Assembly: GCF_019703515.2 (NCBI RefSeq)
Contig: NC_059372.1
Span: 15,847,492-15,911,491, forward strand
DNA from: Myxocyprinus asiaticus
Lineage: Eukaryota; Chordata; Actinopteri; Cypriniformes; Catostomidae
Reading direction: 5' to 3'
DNA length: 64,000 bases
The notes beneath the pieces were generated by a model. That model searched no databases and had not been told where the DNA came from. It saw nothing but the letters and a program-made list of their open reading frames with translations. Every line of letters starts with the position of its first letter. Within the stretch, counting starts at the first letter, position 1. A program made the position numbers and the translations under genes. Of the stretch, positions 26,111 through 53,986 are shown piece after piece.

Positions 26111-27281
26111 AATATCACAGGGATTAACCCAGCGGTAAAACTTAAAATTCTCACACCTGAGACTTGTTGGCAAAATCACCACCAGAAGGTGCAATGCTTT
26201 TGGCACCATTGTTTTTTGGTGCCATCGTATGAAGAAAGCGAGTTATTAGGATTAACATAAAGTTATAGCTTAGTTATCTCGTGAATTAAAAAAAAAAAAC
26301 GCTAGAATTTCAGCCTTTTTCAATAAATGAAAACTGTTGCTTCATAGATATTAGTTATTTAATTATCTTCCTGAAAATCCAAATGAAAATACATTGTGAT
26401 CATTCATAATTATATTTGTTAGACATACTGAAAACTACAACAACAACAACACATTTAATTAATGGTGTTAACCCGTGTTATAATTGACTTAGTCAGTGAT
26501 AGACTAAAATAGTGGTTAAATTGAAACCCCGCTCATAAGCGTAATGAAATGTTTATGTGTTATTTTGTTGTTATTATATGTAAGCGCGTGCTCAATATTG
26601 AAAATCTTCTCAAGTTTAACATAAGACAGATTGGAAAATATAGAGACAAAGAATCAAAAAACAAGATGTTGGCTGAACAAGAGTGTGACCATTTAATCAG
26701 AACTAAAGCATTATGTTAGTAGCTGTTGGTGACATCATTTTTGAAAGCTGTTTTTTCCATTTATGTTCTTTTGAATGTGTGTGTGTGCATGTGTGTGTGG
26801 TAGGGGGTCATTATGGTGTAGTGTGTCCTCACACTACGCTAGGCTCACTGCATCAACCTGAGACCAGATACAGTTAATTATCTACTTGCCACACACACAC
26901 ACATACACATACAGACACAGAGACAAGGGTGCATGAACTAACCTGACTGACAGAAGAACATTCCCTTGGAGAGAGGAGAGACAGTCTAGATGAAAAACAG
27001 TGATAAAGAGAGGTAGATCTGGGGCTAGGGATCAGTAAAAGACATATACCTGGTACAGATGACATACAGGAAGGATATGTGATTGTAGCTCAGCATCTGC
27101 AATATAGGCACATAAAAGGATATCGGATATTCTCCTTGACAGGAACAGCAAAAAAGAACCAATGCGACCAGCTTCCATCACACATGCCCTTCCTCCATTG
27201 CTTCCACGTCTTGCTCCACTCTATACCTGCCCGCCAAGTGTCATCCACCGGAGCCTCTAGCAGACAGGTATTACTGGCATC

Positions 27282-43937
<16,656 letters not shown>

Positions 43938-43967
43938 CAAGAGGATCAGAGAGGAAGAGAAAGAGGC

Positions 43968-43973
43968 AATAAA
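43968..43973 (+). terminator. Possible poly(A) signal of the kinase gene
   Basis: AATAAA occurs 31 bases after the TAA stop, just upstream of a family-A MITE at 44029. If it is used, the 3' UTR is very short; a signal further on cannot be excluded. Confidence 0.4.
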
Positions 43974-44278
43974 GGAAAGAGATAGAAGCAAGGGAAGAAG
44001 CAGCCAGTACAGTGTCAGTTGATGTTAAAGGGCTAGTTCACCCAAAAATGTAAATTCATTACTCACCCTCATGCCATCCCAGATATGAATGACTTTCTTT
44101 CTTCTGCTGAACGCAAACTAAGATTTTTAAAGAATATCTCAGCTCTATAGGTCCATACAATGCAAGTGAATGGTGGCCAGATATTTGAAGGTCCAAAAAG
44201 CATATAAAGGCTGCATAAAATTAATCCATAAGAGTCCAGTTGTTAAATCCATATCTTCAGAAGCAATACGATGAGTAG

Positions 44279-45185
44279 GGATGGACAGATCGATACTAAA
44301 GTATCGATACTTCTGATTCTGTTGTAGTATCAATAATATTGATCCTCATATAAAAATATTGATTCTGAAGTTTCTTTCTTTTTTTTTTAAAAAACTAGTG
44401 ATCTTATTATTTAGATTACATGAATATGAATGCATCCCATAAGCTTCGAAGTGGAAAAAAAAAAATTATATAAGCGAGTAGTTGCATGTCACCGGAACTA
44501 TTTTTTCTTCCGCTCATCTTGACGCGCAGAAATGCTAAAATACACTAGCTTCAAAGAGGGAGCAATGCATTCCTAAGGTGACAGAAAAAGAGCATCTAGT
44601 TATTCACACTAAGTAATGACAAATCTAGACGTGACATGTATTATAATGGGCTTGTGTGACAATTTTTAAAGGTTTATTTAAATTCAAAGTTGTTAAAACA
44701 TTGATAATGATCTTTAATCCTCGTTAATAAATGATACCCTAATGAAAATGTAAATTGGATTTACTGCAGTATTATTGTAGTAAGTTAGTAATCATGACTG
44801 TAGGAACCATGACTGTAGTAACCAAGTTTTTTGTTTCTTTTTGGCAGTTACCAAGGTTTTGATACAATTAACTATGGGTTTATTACAGCATTACTGTAGT
44901 ATCCATATGGTAACTTGGTTTTAGTAATAGTAACCGTATAATAATATCTATGGTTAATTTTTAGGTTTTATATGGCTTATACTAACTAATTTTTAAAGGG
45001 TAAACAAAGCAGCATAATAATATTCTGTTTAGGCCTATAAATATATATATAAAAATTAAGTAATAATTTAAGTTACTAATTTTATCCAAAGAATTCGTAA
45101 AAATTAAATTTAATAGAGGTATCAGTTTTGGTATCGATATCGGCGATGTTGGCCTAAAAGTACTTGGTATCGGATTGAAAAAAAA
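44279..45185. repeat. GTATCGATAC-type repeat inside the family-A MITE
   Basis: Opens GATCGATACTAAAGTATCGA and closes near GGTATCGATATCGGCG and TTGGTATCGGATTG. The palindromic ATCGATAC text at both ends suggests a non-autonomous DNA transposon. No ORF of note. Confidence 0.45.
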
Positions 45186-45298
45186 TTACTATTAATTCTC
45201 TTTCCTGCCCATTAGGTGGCAATATGCACAAAGAATGCAAATGCCAAAAAAAAAAAAAAGAAGAAAGTGAAAGTAGAGATTTATAGTAAAAAAGGACT

Positions 45299-45744
45299 TA
45301 AAGGTGTTGTAAGCTATTTCAGCCGTTCTACTTTCACAAGACGTTGAATTAGCCAAGCCCCCTCTTTTCAAAACCCCGCACTCCAAAGATAACAAATTAG
45401 CTTTATTGAGACTGACATTATGTAGAAAAGGTTGTTTAAAACAACAGAAGCTAAATAGCGCTCTCAACAGACAACTGCTATGAACAACATGGCTTAAAAA
45501 ATGTCAGTAAGCCTCAATAATTCGATACAACTAATAAAAAACTATGAGAACACGCAAAATGATTGACAGGTCAAAAGCGTCATTGTCCGCGGACCACAGG
45601 CACAATTGTTTTTTACGGTTTACAGAGTCTAGTGCTCTCACATAGACAGGTGAGTTATCTTATGACACTTCATTAATATCTTTCAGGGAGTAGGACAATT
45701 TTTTGCATACCTTTCCATGAAAATATTGCTTACAGCACCTTTAA
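45299..45744. mobile_element. Small MITE with TTAAAGGTGTTGTAAGC ends
   Basis: The left end TTAAAGGTGTTGTAAGC and the right end GCTTACAGCACCTTTAA are inverted repeats with two mismatches. The interior is 400 bp, non-coding. Inserted within the interior of the 44029-46062 element. Confidence 0.7.
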
Positions 45745-46055
45745 ATATTTATTTGTTTCTCACCCACACCTATCATATTGCTTCAGAAGAAATGGATTTA
45801 ACCACTGCAGTCATATAGATTACTTTTATGCTGCCTTTATGTGCTTTTTGGACCTTCAAAGTTCTGGCTACCATTCACTGTGTGGCCATTTTATGGAAAA
45901 AAAGATGCAGTGAAAGTTAATGGTATCCGAGGCAAACATTCTGCCTAACATCTATTTTATTTTTCCTTGGAGAAAAGAATGTCATACAGGTTTGGAACAA
46001 CAGGAGGGTGAGTAAATGATGGCTTAATTTTTATTTTTGGGTCTAAACTATTACT

Positions 46056-46452
46056 TTAAAGGAATATTCCGGGTTCAATACAAGTTAAGGTCAAACAATT
46101 AATTTTGAATCGTCCCTCATTTATTTAAAAAAAAAGGCATTCACAATGGAAGTGATTTGGGTCAGTCCATAAACGCTAAAATACACATCATTTCAAAAAT
46201 AAAACCACAAGATGTAAACATTATACATGACATGATTTACATGTCATGTTTATATCTTGTGGCTATACATTTGAAATGGTGTGTATATTAACATTTATTT
46301 TTGCTTTTTTGCTTTTTTTTTGTTTTTGTTTTTGTTTTTTACTTTTTAATAAAGGAGGGACGAGTTGAATTAATTTTTTGTGGAAATCAACATTATGCTG
46401 CAAATGCTGTTAAGTGAGCAGAACGTGTATTGGACTTGGAATATTCCTTTAG
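46056..46452. mobile_element. MITE family B, copy abutting family A
   Basis: The left end TTTAAAGGAATATTCCGGG and the right end TTGGAATATTCCTTTA frame an interior with ATTATGCTGCAAATGCTGTT. It starts within a few bases of the end of the family-A element. Confidence 0.7.
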
Positions 46453-46459
46453 TCAACAT

Positions 46460-47850
46460 CCCTTCCTCCCATTACCTCCCCTCTTGCTCTCCCTTTCTCT
46501 AATCCCTCAGTCCCAGGACAATTTGACTACTCTTGAGTTTCTTAATTGTTTGGTCAGGATTTGACTGATGCTCTTTGTAAGTTTTAATCCGCTATCATGT
46601 TTCTCATTTTATGAATGAATGCGTCTCAATGACATCACTCAACTCTGCCAGCCAGTGCCAAAGGATGAAGATGCATAAACCAGTTTATGGGGAAGATTGC
46701 AAATTAAGAATATTTAATAATTCACTGGAAGGTTAAAGCAGGGAACTGTTGTTCAGGAATATGAAAATGTAATTTTGCTAAATTTTCAACAATTTTTTTT
46801 TTTTTTTTTAACAACTTAAGTTACGATTAAAATTACTTAGAATATACAACCAAATGTTTATGATTTCCTTGACCGTGGAATGCTTTCACAATTGTAACCA
46901 GCTATTTAGGCTAATGTTTGAGCATTTGAGGTGTGTGTGTTTTGTAACATGTTTATGAGCAACTGTGTTGTGGCTGCTCCCCAATGGCCAGAGGGGTTTT
47001 GAATAATGGACAGGTAAAGGAATCTTTCCCTCTTTTCATCTGGTGAGGAACTCATGAATTATGAAGACTGTTTTGGTACACGATATGGTTCTGAGGGGGC
47101 CTGGCCTTTGTGTGTGCATGTATGTGAACTGGTTAAGAAAGACTGAACCGAAGTGAGTGTGGAATGTCTGCACCTCTCCTCAAGGGCTGTTTTACACACA
47201 CGCACACACACACACACAAAATAAAAATAAGAAAAGTTCCCAAGCAACCAAGTCAGACACTTCGATATCCTGCAGTTATATATTCCACATTTTTCAGCAG
47301 ATAGAAAGGTGTACTTGTGAAGGCTACATCTTTTCTCTGGTGTGGGTATGAGCTAACATTGTAGCTATGAGCATTTTGAGAGTATGTTCATATCAACATT
47401 TTGCAACCTGTCGTGAAAGTATTTACCTTAAACATATGTGGATTTATCCAGTAAATACATGAGCAGCAACCAGTTGTTCATCTGAAATACACCAAACATC
47501 CAAAATGACATAAGTTACTGTGTGTGCGTGTGTGTGTGTGTGTGTGTGTTAAATGTCTGAACATTGCCAGGGTGCTAACCATTACCTCCAAGGCCATCCC
47601 ATCAGTCTCTGTTTTAATTAAATGCACCATAGAAGAAAACGACAAATATGTAACATCTCAATGACTTAATTACAGGGGTATCGTACTCTACCTGGCAACT
47701 CAGTAATGAAGAGGCACTTCATCTCACAGTTCCTTGGGCATGAATCAATACGTAACGCATTTGGACCAAGGAAAAACAAAGTGGTTGGTGTTGTAATACA
47801 ACATACTCTACATCATGTCTCACTTAGTATCCTTGATTAGATTTCCAAAA
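46460..47850. other. Anonymous intergenic sequence
   Basis: Contains a T-run near 46791-46809, short CA/GT tracts near 47200 and 47525, and only short ORFs. Confidence 0.4.
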
Positions 47851-48361
47851 CTTAAAGGAATATTCTGGTTGACTATCCCTGTTGACTACCAAAAAAAAAA
47901 AAAAAAAAAAAAAGCCAAATCGGGGTTACAGTGAGGCACTTACAATGGATAACAATGGGGCAAATTCGTAAACGTTCAAATATTCACTGTTTCAAAAGTA
48001 TAGCCTGAAGACATAAGCAACATGCCTGTAAACATGCTTTTATAGTGATATAATCACTTGCTTACATTTTCTACATAAAGTTATATCCAATTTTACAACT
48101 TCATTGCCATGACAGCATAACGTTGGTGACAAATAACTAGTAGTTCGTCCGCTTAGAACAGTAGGCCACCACAAAAATTACGATTTAAACAACTTTAATG
48201 CTTACTTAAAAACACTCGTTTTAAAAGAATGAATTATGTGCTTTTATAACAATATATGATTCACATTTCTGTCTTTAAACCCTCAAAGAATTGTGCCTCA
48301 CTGTAACCTCGATTTTTCCTTTTAGGAGGGACAAGTCGAAATTAATTTTTGTGGTAATCAA

Positions 48362-48882
48362 CATCTGAATCAGAATCAGAATGAGCTTTATTGCCAAGTA
48401 TGCTTACACACACAAGGGATTTGTCATGGTGACAGATGCTTCCAGTGCAAAGAGAATACAAACAATACACATATACAACATACAGTATACATACAATCAT
48501 TTGAAATAAATAAACATATATATGTATGAAACGGTGAAATAAGAACAAAAAATAAGATACAACAGATAAATATATAGAGGAAACTACAGTAGGCAGTAAT
48601 GTTGTTCAAATATGTTATATACAGATATACAGTTATGTGCAAGGTGATTTAATGTGTTGTGCAGAAGAGGTAGGATATGTCAAATAAATATAAATGGAAT
48701 ATAAATATAAATATGAATGTATAGTTGAATATGCACATGATTGTATTGCCACAATGGAGAGTATAGGGGGCAGTTTTAACTGTTCATAAGGTGAATGGCC
48801 TGAGGGAAGAAACAGTTCTTGTGCCTGACTGTTCTGGTGCTCAGAGCTCTGTAGCGCCGGCCAGAGGGCAACAGTTCAATAT
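48362..48882 (-). mobile_element. 3' end of a fish LINE, minus strand
   Basis: CTGAATCAGAATCAGAATG, then GCTTTATTGCCAAGTATG, is a common fish LINE 3' terminus in reverse. GGGAAGAAACAGTTCTTGTG and CTGTAGCGCCGGCCAGAGGG, 430 bp further on, belong to the same 3' region. No ORF preserved. Confidence 0.6.
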
Positions 48883-49560
48883 ATATAACAATATAACAGT
48901 AAAACATATGTCAAATCAGATTCATACTCTATATCAATTCAGGGTAGGTTGTGATGCAAAAAAAATAAATAAGCATATTTATGTTATCTGTGCTGAGGCG
49001 GGAGTGTTGTTTTAAGCATAAACCTTGTTGAATTTTGATAAATTACCCTGAAAACACAACATTACATTATATTGTGTAAATTTATTGTGTAAATGAAATC
49101 AAGTTAATATATCTTGAGAAAAATATTTTTTGCAGTGTAATGAATGGATGTAATTTTAAAAAGTTTATGAAATCAAATTGAGCCAAACAAGATACATTTG
49201 TGACTTGCTCCAACAAAATGAGACATAAGGATTTTCATTTTATTTTCATTTTTTTTTAAATCATGAAATTCACAAAATAAATTTTATTTTTGACAGTCTT
49301 TGCCATGACCACCAATCACTGTTTTTGCCTCAAACAGTCTTGCCTTTTTGGTCTGTGTGCAGTGGCAGATTTAGGCATGGGCAACATGGGTAGTTGCCCA
49401 GTGCGACATCTTGCGGGGGGCGGCGGCATCTTGCGATGGGCGGCACGAGGCACCCACACAGAATACCAACAAAGGCCAACAACTTTTGGGCCGTGTTGAA
49501 GCGGGTTTCACCCAGGGCGCCATACAAGCTAGAACCACTACTGTCTGTGTGGGTTCATCA

Positions 49561-49770
49561 TCATACTGTCACGTCCCTACTCCACACTGATGCAGGGTCA
49601 TTAGCTGAAAACTTGTTTTCCAGCTTTTCAGAGTAGCTTCTTTTAGCCGCTCTAATCTCCTTTGTCAGTGTGTTTTTAGCCTGATTATACAAGATTTTAT
49701 CTTCTGTAAGCATCCTCTTTGGCCTGACAAAGCTGCCTGAGTTTTGTTGTAGGCCATGGTTTGTCATTGT
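49561..49770 (-). pseudogene. LINE ORF2 fragment between endonuclease and RT
   Basis: The minus-strand frame reads AKNTLTKEIRAAKRSYSEKL followed by ENKFSANDPASVW. This corresponds to the same linker as the IRAAKRQYRNNIEGQFN segment of the LINE in kinase intron 7, but it is a different, more divergent copy. Only about 65 codons remain. Confidence 0.7.
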
Positions 49771-50439
49771 TGTATGTTAAGTAAGTCCTAGTAGGCATGC
49801 TCATAAAATTATTCCATTATAACATTATGCCACAAATGCAGCCAACTGTACTTATATAGAACCCAGAATATTCTTTCACATTATTTGTCTTTTAAAATGC
49901 CTTATCTTGTGTTAAATTATTAAAATTTAACACAACATCTAATTTTTGCATAGCTTAGAGTTGAATGTGAGCTCCAGACAATCTAAGTTTAACAATTTAT
50001 CCTCTGACCTGTGTCAGGGTTCAAGCAGTGTCTTGCATTAGACATGTCCAAACTTGCCCAAAAGTGCCTTACACATTTAGATAATGTATAAATCATTAGT
50101 CAAATTGAAAATCATGGACATAACACACCATGGTAACTTGTGTGATAGAAAATTGAAGGGGTGCGCGGTGGTTGAGCCGTTATTAACCTTGCACGCTGTT
50201 AATGCCAGTTTAAATAAAAGATGAAGGCCTGGGCTTCTGGGTCAAGCAGACGTGACACCATTGTACCTCTCAGGCCTCTAGTAACCCAGGAAAACACGAC
50301 AGGTGCACATCTTTACTTTTCAGGCAGCTAAGTTAAATACAAGACTTATGTATTGGTACAAAAAGCGGGAAAATAGCCATACGTCCTCTTATTCAAATAT
50401 TTCGGTGTAACGTGAGGTGCTGGACTGTCAGCAGCACCT

Positions 50440-50640
50440 CGCCCTGACTTACGTTTCCTAGGAAATAACGGCTATACACCTGCCCTCTCTGGTTTCTAAT
50501 GATGTGCATGCATTATTGAGCGCGCTCTCCCGGGTAGCACGGTGCGGTCCCACTCGAGGCACCAGGTCAGCCACGCACAAAACGGACCGCGCTCCAGGAA
50601 CATTACGCTGACACTAATCGATGTTTAATTCATGCAACCT
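50440..50640. other. CpG-richer patch between the two genes
   Basis: In an otherwise AT-rich intergenic region this 200-bp stretch has many CpG sites (GAGCGCGCTCTCCCGGG, GCACGGTGCGGTCC, GGACCGCGCTCC). No ORF or promoter motif is clear. It could be a repeat end, a young GC-rich insertion or a regulatory element. Confidence 0.4.
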
Positions 50641-50692
50641 CCGATTAACTGTCAGTTTAGGACCAAGCACGCTCATTCCATGAAAGTCTGTC

Positions 50693-51005
50693 TTAAAGGT
50701 ACACCCAGTATAATTTTTAATGTCCGATGCCATTGTAGAAATTCACTATTTAGTCAGCAATTATTTTAATCCATGTCTTGACTCATAAGTGAAAATGTCC
50801 AATAAAAGGGCTGTTATTTGGCTGATCATGTGATCCTAACATGGCAGCCCCCATGAGGGGAGCCTCTCCATGCAAAATAAAACAACTTACTGATATGACA
50901 GGAGTCTTCATCTTATGCGAGTGCTCATACTGTTTTCTTCAAATGTATTTCTTTAGGAGTGAAATTTTTTTTAATGAGGAAAAACTCATTTAGTGCACCT
51001 TTAAA
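50693..51005. mobile_element. MITE with TTAAAGGTACACCC ends
   Basis: The left end TCTTAAAGGTACACCCAGT and the right end TTTAGTGCACCTTTAAA are inverted repeats. The interior is 280 bp, with CATGTGATCCTAACATGGCA, non-coding. Confidence 0.6.
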
Positions 51006-51577
51006 TAAAATTACCAAAAGATGCTGTTTCAAAATAAGGCAAAAGGCAGATTGGATTCTCTCAGCTTCAACTCAGAACCTTACCCTCTTTTCAGAAAAAT
51101 CTTTCCCTATTCAGAAAAGGCTGTGCTTGGTATCATCAGTTTTTTCTTTGCATGTACTCCTGTAATACCATCTTTTTTTTTTTTTTTTTACATATACCAT
51201 GTTATTCTTTTAAGTACCATAGAATACCATGTAAATAGCATGGTATTTCTCAAAGTACATGGTATCTGATATCACCACTGGTACAGCTGCAGACAGTACT
51301 TTTTTGTTAGGGTTTCAAAACAAATGCAGTGCAATTTTCAGTACACGAACTACTCAAGGCACACTGTACCACTCTGGGTGAAATCCTGCCTGTCCTAAGA
51401 AAGAGGAGTCAAAATCTGCAAAAGGACAAAATGATACCATGGATACACTTACATTTAATGGGGCAGCACAAGATAATGTTACAACATGGCTGGATTTTGT
51501 TGTACGATATGCAACGGTTTATGTGTTTTAGCCCACTTAAGATAAAAAAATAAAATTAAAAAAAAGTAAACAATTCC

Positions 51578-52060
51578 TTGTTCGCCAAGGCATTACACAA
51601 ATGCATCTGCAATCTGTATCGCTTGGGTACAGTCACATTAGTGAGGGATGCTTACAGTTTAAAAATGATAATACAAATAAAAAGAATACACCAATCAGTC
51701 ACACTGACAGTAGCCTCCACTAACCCTGGATTTGTGAAGCATGCTTTAGTATATCCAAAAGGTTTTACAATCATCAGCACAGCCAGTGTTTTAAAGTTAC
51801 TGACCACAGCACCAAAACAATGTGTGCTAACAATTTTAAACGTGCCGATTACCGTGTTAAATTTGACCCACGGAGGAAATACTGTCATACAGGTCAATGC
51901 AAAAAATGGAGGAAAGCAAGGTCTTCCTAAAATCTCTCAATTCTACTTCAATGTAAGAGTGCCCTTAGGGATGAGTGACATCACACCGTTCTTTAACAAC
52001 AAATGTATTTCAAGAGTGTACTTGACAGTAAAATTAGAAATTGAGAATCACAACAAATAA
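51578..52060 (+). CDS. Unidentified 160-codon open frame
   Basis: An uninterrupted frame from ATG to TAA in AT-rich intergenic DNA, downstream of and antisense to SELENOI. No signal peptide, membrane segment or known motif is evident. It contains a hydrophobic beta-like stretch (QCVLTILNVPITVLNL) followed by THGGNTVIQVNAKNGGKQG. Just upstream, in another frame, near 51430, is DTLTFNGAAQDNVTTWLDF, weakly reminiscent of retroelement Gag. It could be chance, a retroelement remnant or part of an unannotated gene. Confidence 0.25.
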   Translation: MFAKALHKCICNLYRLGTVTLVRDAYSLKMIIQIKRIHQSVTLTVASTNPGFVKHALVYPKGFTIISTASVLKLLTTAPKQCVLTILNVPITVLNLTHGGNTVIQVNAKNGGKQGLPKISQFYFNVRVPLGMSDITPFFNNKCISRVYLTVKLEIENHNK

Positions 52061-52644
52061 TGTTTACTTTGGACATAACACAGGTTATTAATGTAATGTT
52101 TCCTAAATTCATGTCAAACAGTTTAGAGGATAAGGGGGATAATTATGTTTTTATATTTAACTGTACTATGGAGATTTAAAAAAAAAAAAAAAGTAAAATG
52201 AACAATAATATATTGTTATTACAACATGGATATGTTATACATGTTTAAACATTAGTCAAATGGTTTCACTGACTGGCCTTCTTCCTATAAAAACCAAACA
52301 TTCTGAAGCATGAGTGAGAGTATGCAAGTGTAAAACACTTACACAGATTATATACATACATATCCGCACACACTTTTACATACATTATAAACAAATCATA
52401 AACACACACACGCACACATTTTGCACAATCAGTGAAAGCTTTAAAAAGAATATTCTATGACCATTGCAAATCCCCCCCAAAAGAAAATAAGAACCCAAAT
52501 AAAATATGCAGAAAAAGCAACAGAAAAAGAGAGGAAAGCTGAATGCTGGAATGAGTTTGATGTAAATCATGACACCTGTAGTTTGCATGTTGGTGGCACA
52601 GAGACTAGTGCTTTTATCGTGTTTAAAGAACGAAGCGAGATTTG

Positions 52645-52710
52645 ACTCGCTCACTCCAAGTGCACCCTCTCCTGGTTAGGGTTTGAAGTGCACTCTTCAT
52701 TAAAGCACGA
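52645..52710 (-). promoter_or_regulatory. Candidate SECIS element of SELENOI
   Basis: On the minus strand ATGA lies at 52700-52697, then 12 bases of stem, then unpaired AAA at 52684-52682, as in the SECIS pattern ATGA-N(9-13)-AA. GTGCAC at 52693-52688 pairs with GTGCAC at 52665-52660 in helix 2. GAG at 52655-52653 could supply the GA partner of the non-Watson-Crick core (TGA nearby, 52653-52651, is the alternative). TGCTT (52707-52703) pairs with GAGCG (52653-52649) as helix 1. CCCT/AGGG can close a small apical stem. The position about 1.2 kb after the stop fits a SECIS. Some helix positions are wobble or mismatched. Confidence 0.55.
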
Positions 52711-53475
52711 ATAAACTCAATAAAAGCCCACTAGTGAAGCAAGGAGGAAAGAAGCAAAAAGATAGATGGAGAAAATGAAAATTGGCATGCAGACACACCA
52801 TCACCAATGTAAAAAGGAACCAAAACAAACAAAAAAAGATAGCAGTTAAAAAGTTCAAAGGGTAGAACCTATTATTCCTACTGCCAATCAGTAAGAAAGG
52901 CTGTGGTTTGAGTGGTTGATGACTGGTTACTTGTGTAATGTCTTCAAGTGAGTAATTTCGGTAGTCCTGTCTTGTTATTTCTTTCATTATTATAATTCCC
53001 TATGAATTCTATGTGATCCGCAAAAACACCAACTTTTAAATAATCAATTATCTTCCCTGTTTCCATATATATATAAGATTAATAATAACCGAAAATGAGA
53101 CTGTTCCCTATCAGACTACTTAAGCTGTCCATTGTAGTAATGTAATTTAGTAATGCCTTTTGCTTCAATCATACTGTAAATTGTTTAAAAAAAAGATGAC
53201 TATCAAAGTGAGCATTTGAGGCCAAGATTAAATTTAAATAAAATCTTCAAGTCCAATAAGCTGAAGACAATTATCATCTTATGTGTAAATCATGTGATTT
53301 GTTACATGTGATGAAGCATGCTGGACTCGTCTGTGGACTTAAGTAAAATTATATCAGCTGTTTAAAGGCTCCTAGTATCTCAGCTGAAAAGCACATTTCC
53401 TTAGGAAACAAGCAATATTCCCAGCTTCACAGATATGAGACAACCAAACAGTCTTCACTTGGAGCTAGCAACACA

Positions 53476-53770
53476 ATACTGCTCTTTCTGGGAGGAATGG
53501 GCCCTGTTACGCAGCTGCAAGTCTAGGCACTGTAGGTCCTGTTGTGCAGCTGCATTTTTTTGAGCTCAGTGAGTCCCATGCTGCAGCTCTGTCTCTGGGC
53601 TCAATAGGTCCTGTGGCGCAGCTCCACCCCTGAGCACAGTGGGCCCTCTGGAGCAGCTCTGCCTCTGGACTCAGTGAGCCCCGTGGCGGAGCTCCAACTC
53701 TGAGCTCATTGGGTCAAGTGGTGCAGCTGCATCTCTGGGCTCAATCAGTCTAGTTGATGGAGCAGCATCC
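53476..53770. repeat. 35-bp-period minisatellite in the SELENOI 3' region
   Basis: Seven to eight degenerate units of 35-37 bp on the plus strand begin GCAGCTGCAAGTCTAGG (53511), GCAGCTGCATTTTTTTG, GCAGCTCTGTCTCTGGG, GCAGCTCCACCCCTGAG, GCAGCTCTGCCTCTGGAC, GGAGCTCCAACTCTGAG and GCAGCTGCATCTCTGGG. They share a CTCAGTGAGTCC-like centre. More GC-rich than its surroundings. It lies between the stop codon and the candidate SECIS, so it is probably transcribed as 3' UTR. Confidence 0.85.
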
Positions 53771-53878
53771 TCAGAAAAAGAAGGCGTGTTTGGTCAGTAA
53801 AATTTGGTTTCCTGGTGTAAGCTGTGTCTCCTTGGTGATTAGTGAGAGTCGGCTAGCTGAAGATTATGCTTTGATAGC

Positions 53879-53986
53879 TTAGACCTCAGCAGCCTTCAGG
53901 CCAATTTTCTCCTCGTCTTGTCAGTCCAAGTTAGGCTTCTTCAGTGAGAAAGCATATATATTAAAATGATCACTCAACTGCTTTAC
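53879..53986 (-). CDS. selenoi: selenoi exon 10 (selenocysteine codon and stop)
   Basis: Acceptor CTGTGCAG; encodes [19 protein letters not shown], then [18 protein letters not shown] and TAA. The human C terminus has Sec at the same place, followed by a short acidic end with the IGL tripeptide. This copy carries a few residues more after IGL. Confidence 0.94.

Larger units (their letters stand above)
44029..46062. mobile_element. MITE family A with both arms, carrying two further insertions
   Basis: The left arm begins TTAAAGGGCTAGTTCACCC, then AAAAATGTAAATTC. The right arm ends TTTTTGGGTCTAAACTATTA, then CTTTAA. CAATGCAAGTGAATGG (left) is countered by CCATTCACTGTG (right), and CAGAAGCAATACGATG by CATATTGCTTCAGAAG. 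Between the arms lie 44279-45185 (a different repeat) and 45299-45744 (a complete small MITE). Confidence 0.7.
47852..49877. mobile_element. MITE family B split by LINE-derived insertions
   Basis: The left half starts AAAGGAATATTCTGG and runs to GTGGTAATCAACAT at about 48362. The element resumes at about 49820 with TAACATTATGCCACAAATGC and closes with AGAACCCAGAATATTCTTTC. The 1.45 kb between holds unrelated LINE pieces, so the element was interrupted at a CAACAT point. Confidence 0.65.

Noticed and set aside
53228..53280. Alternative SECIS candidate with ATGAT and paired TCTTCA/TGAAGA
   Set aside because: It lacks the unpaired AA at the right spacing and the GA partner on the 3' side; the 52645-52710 hairpin fits better.
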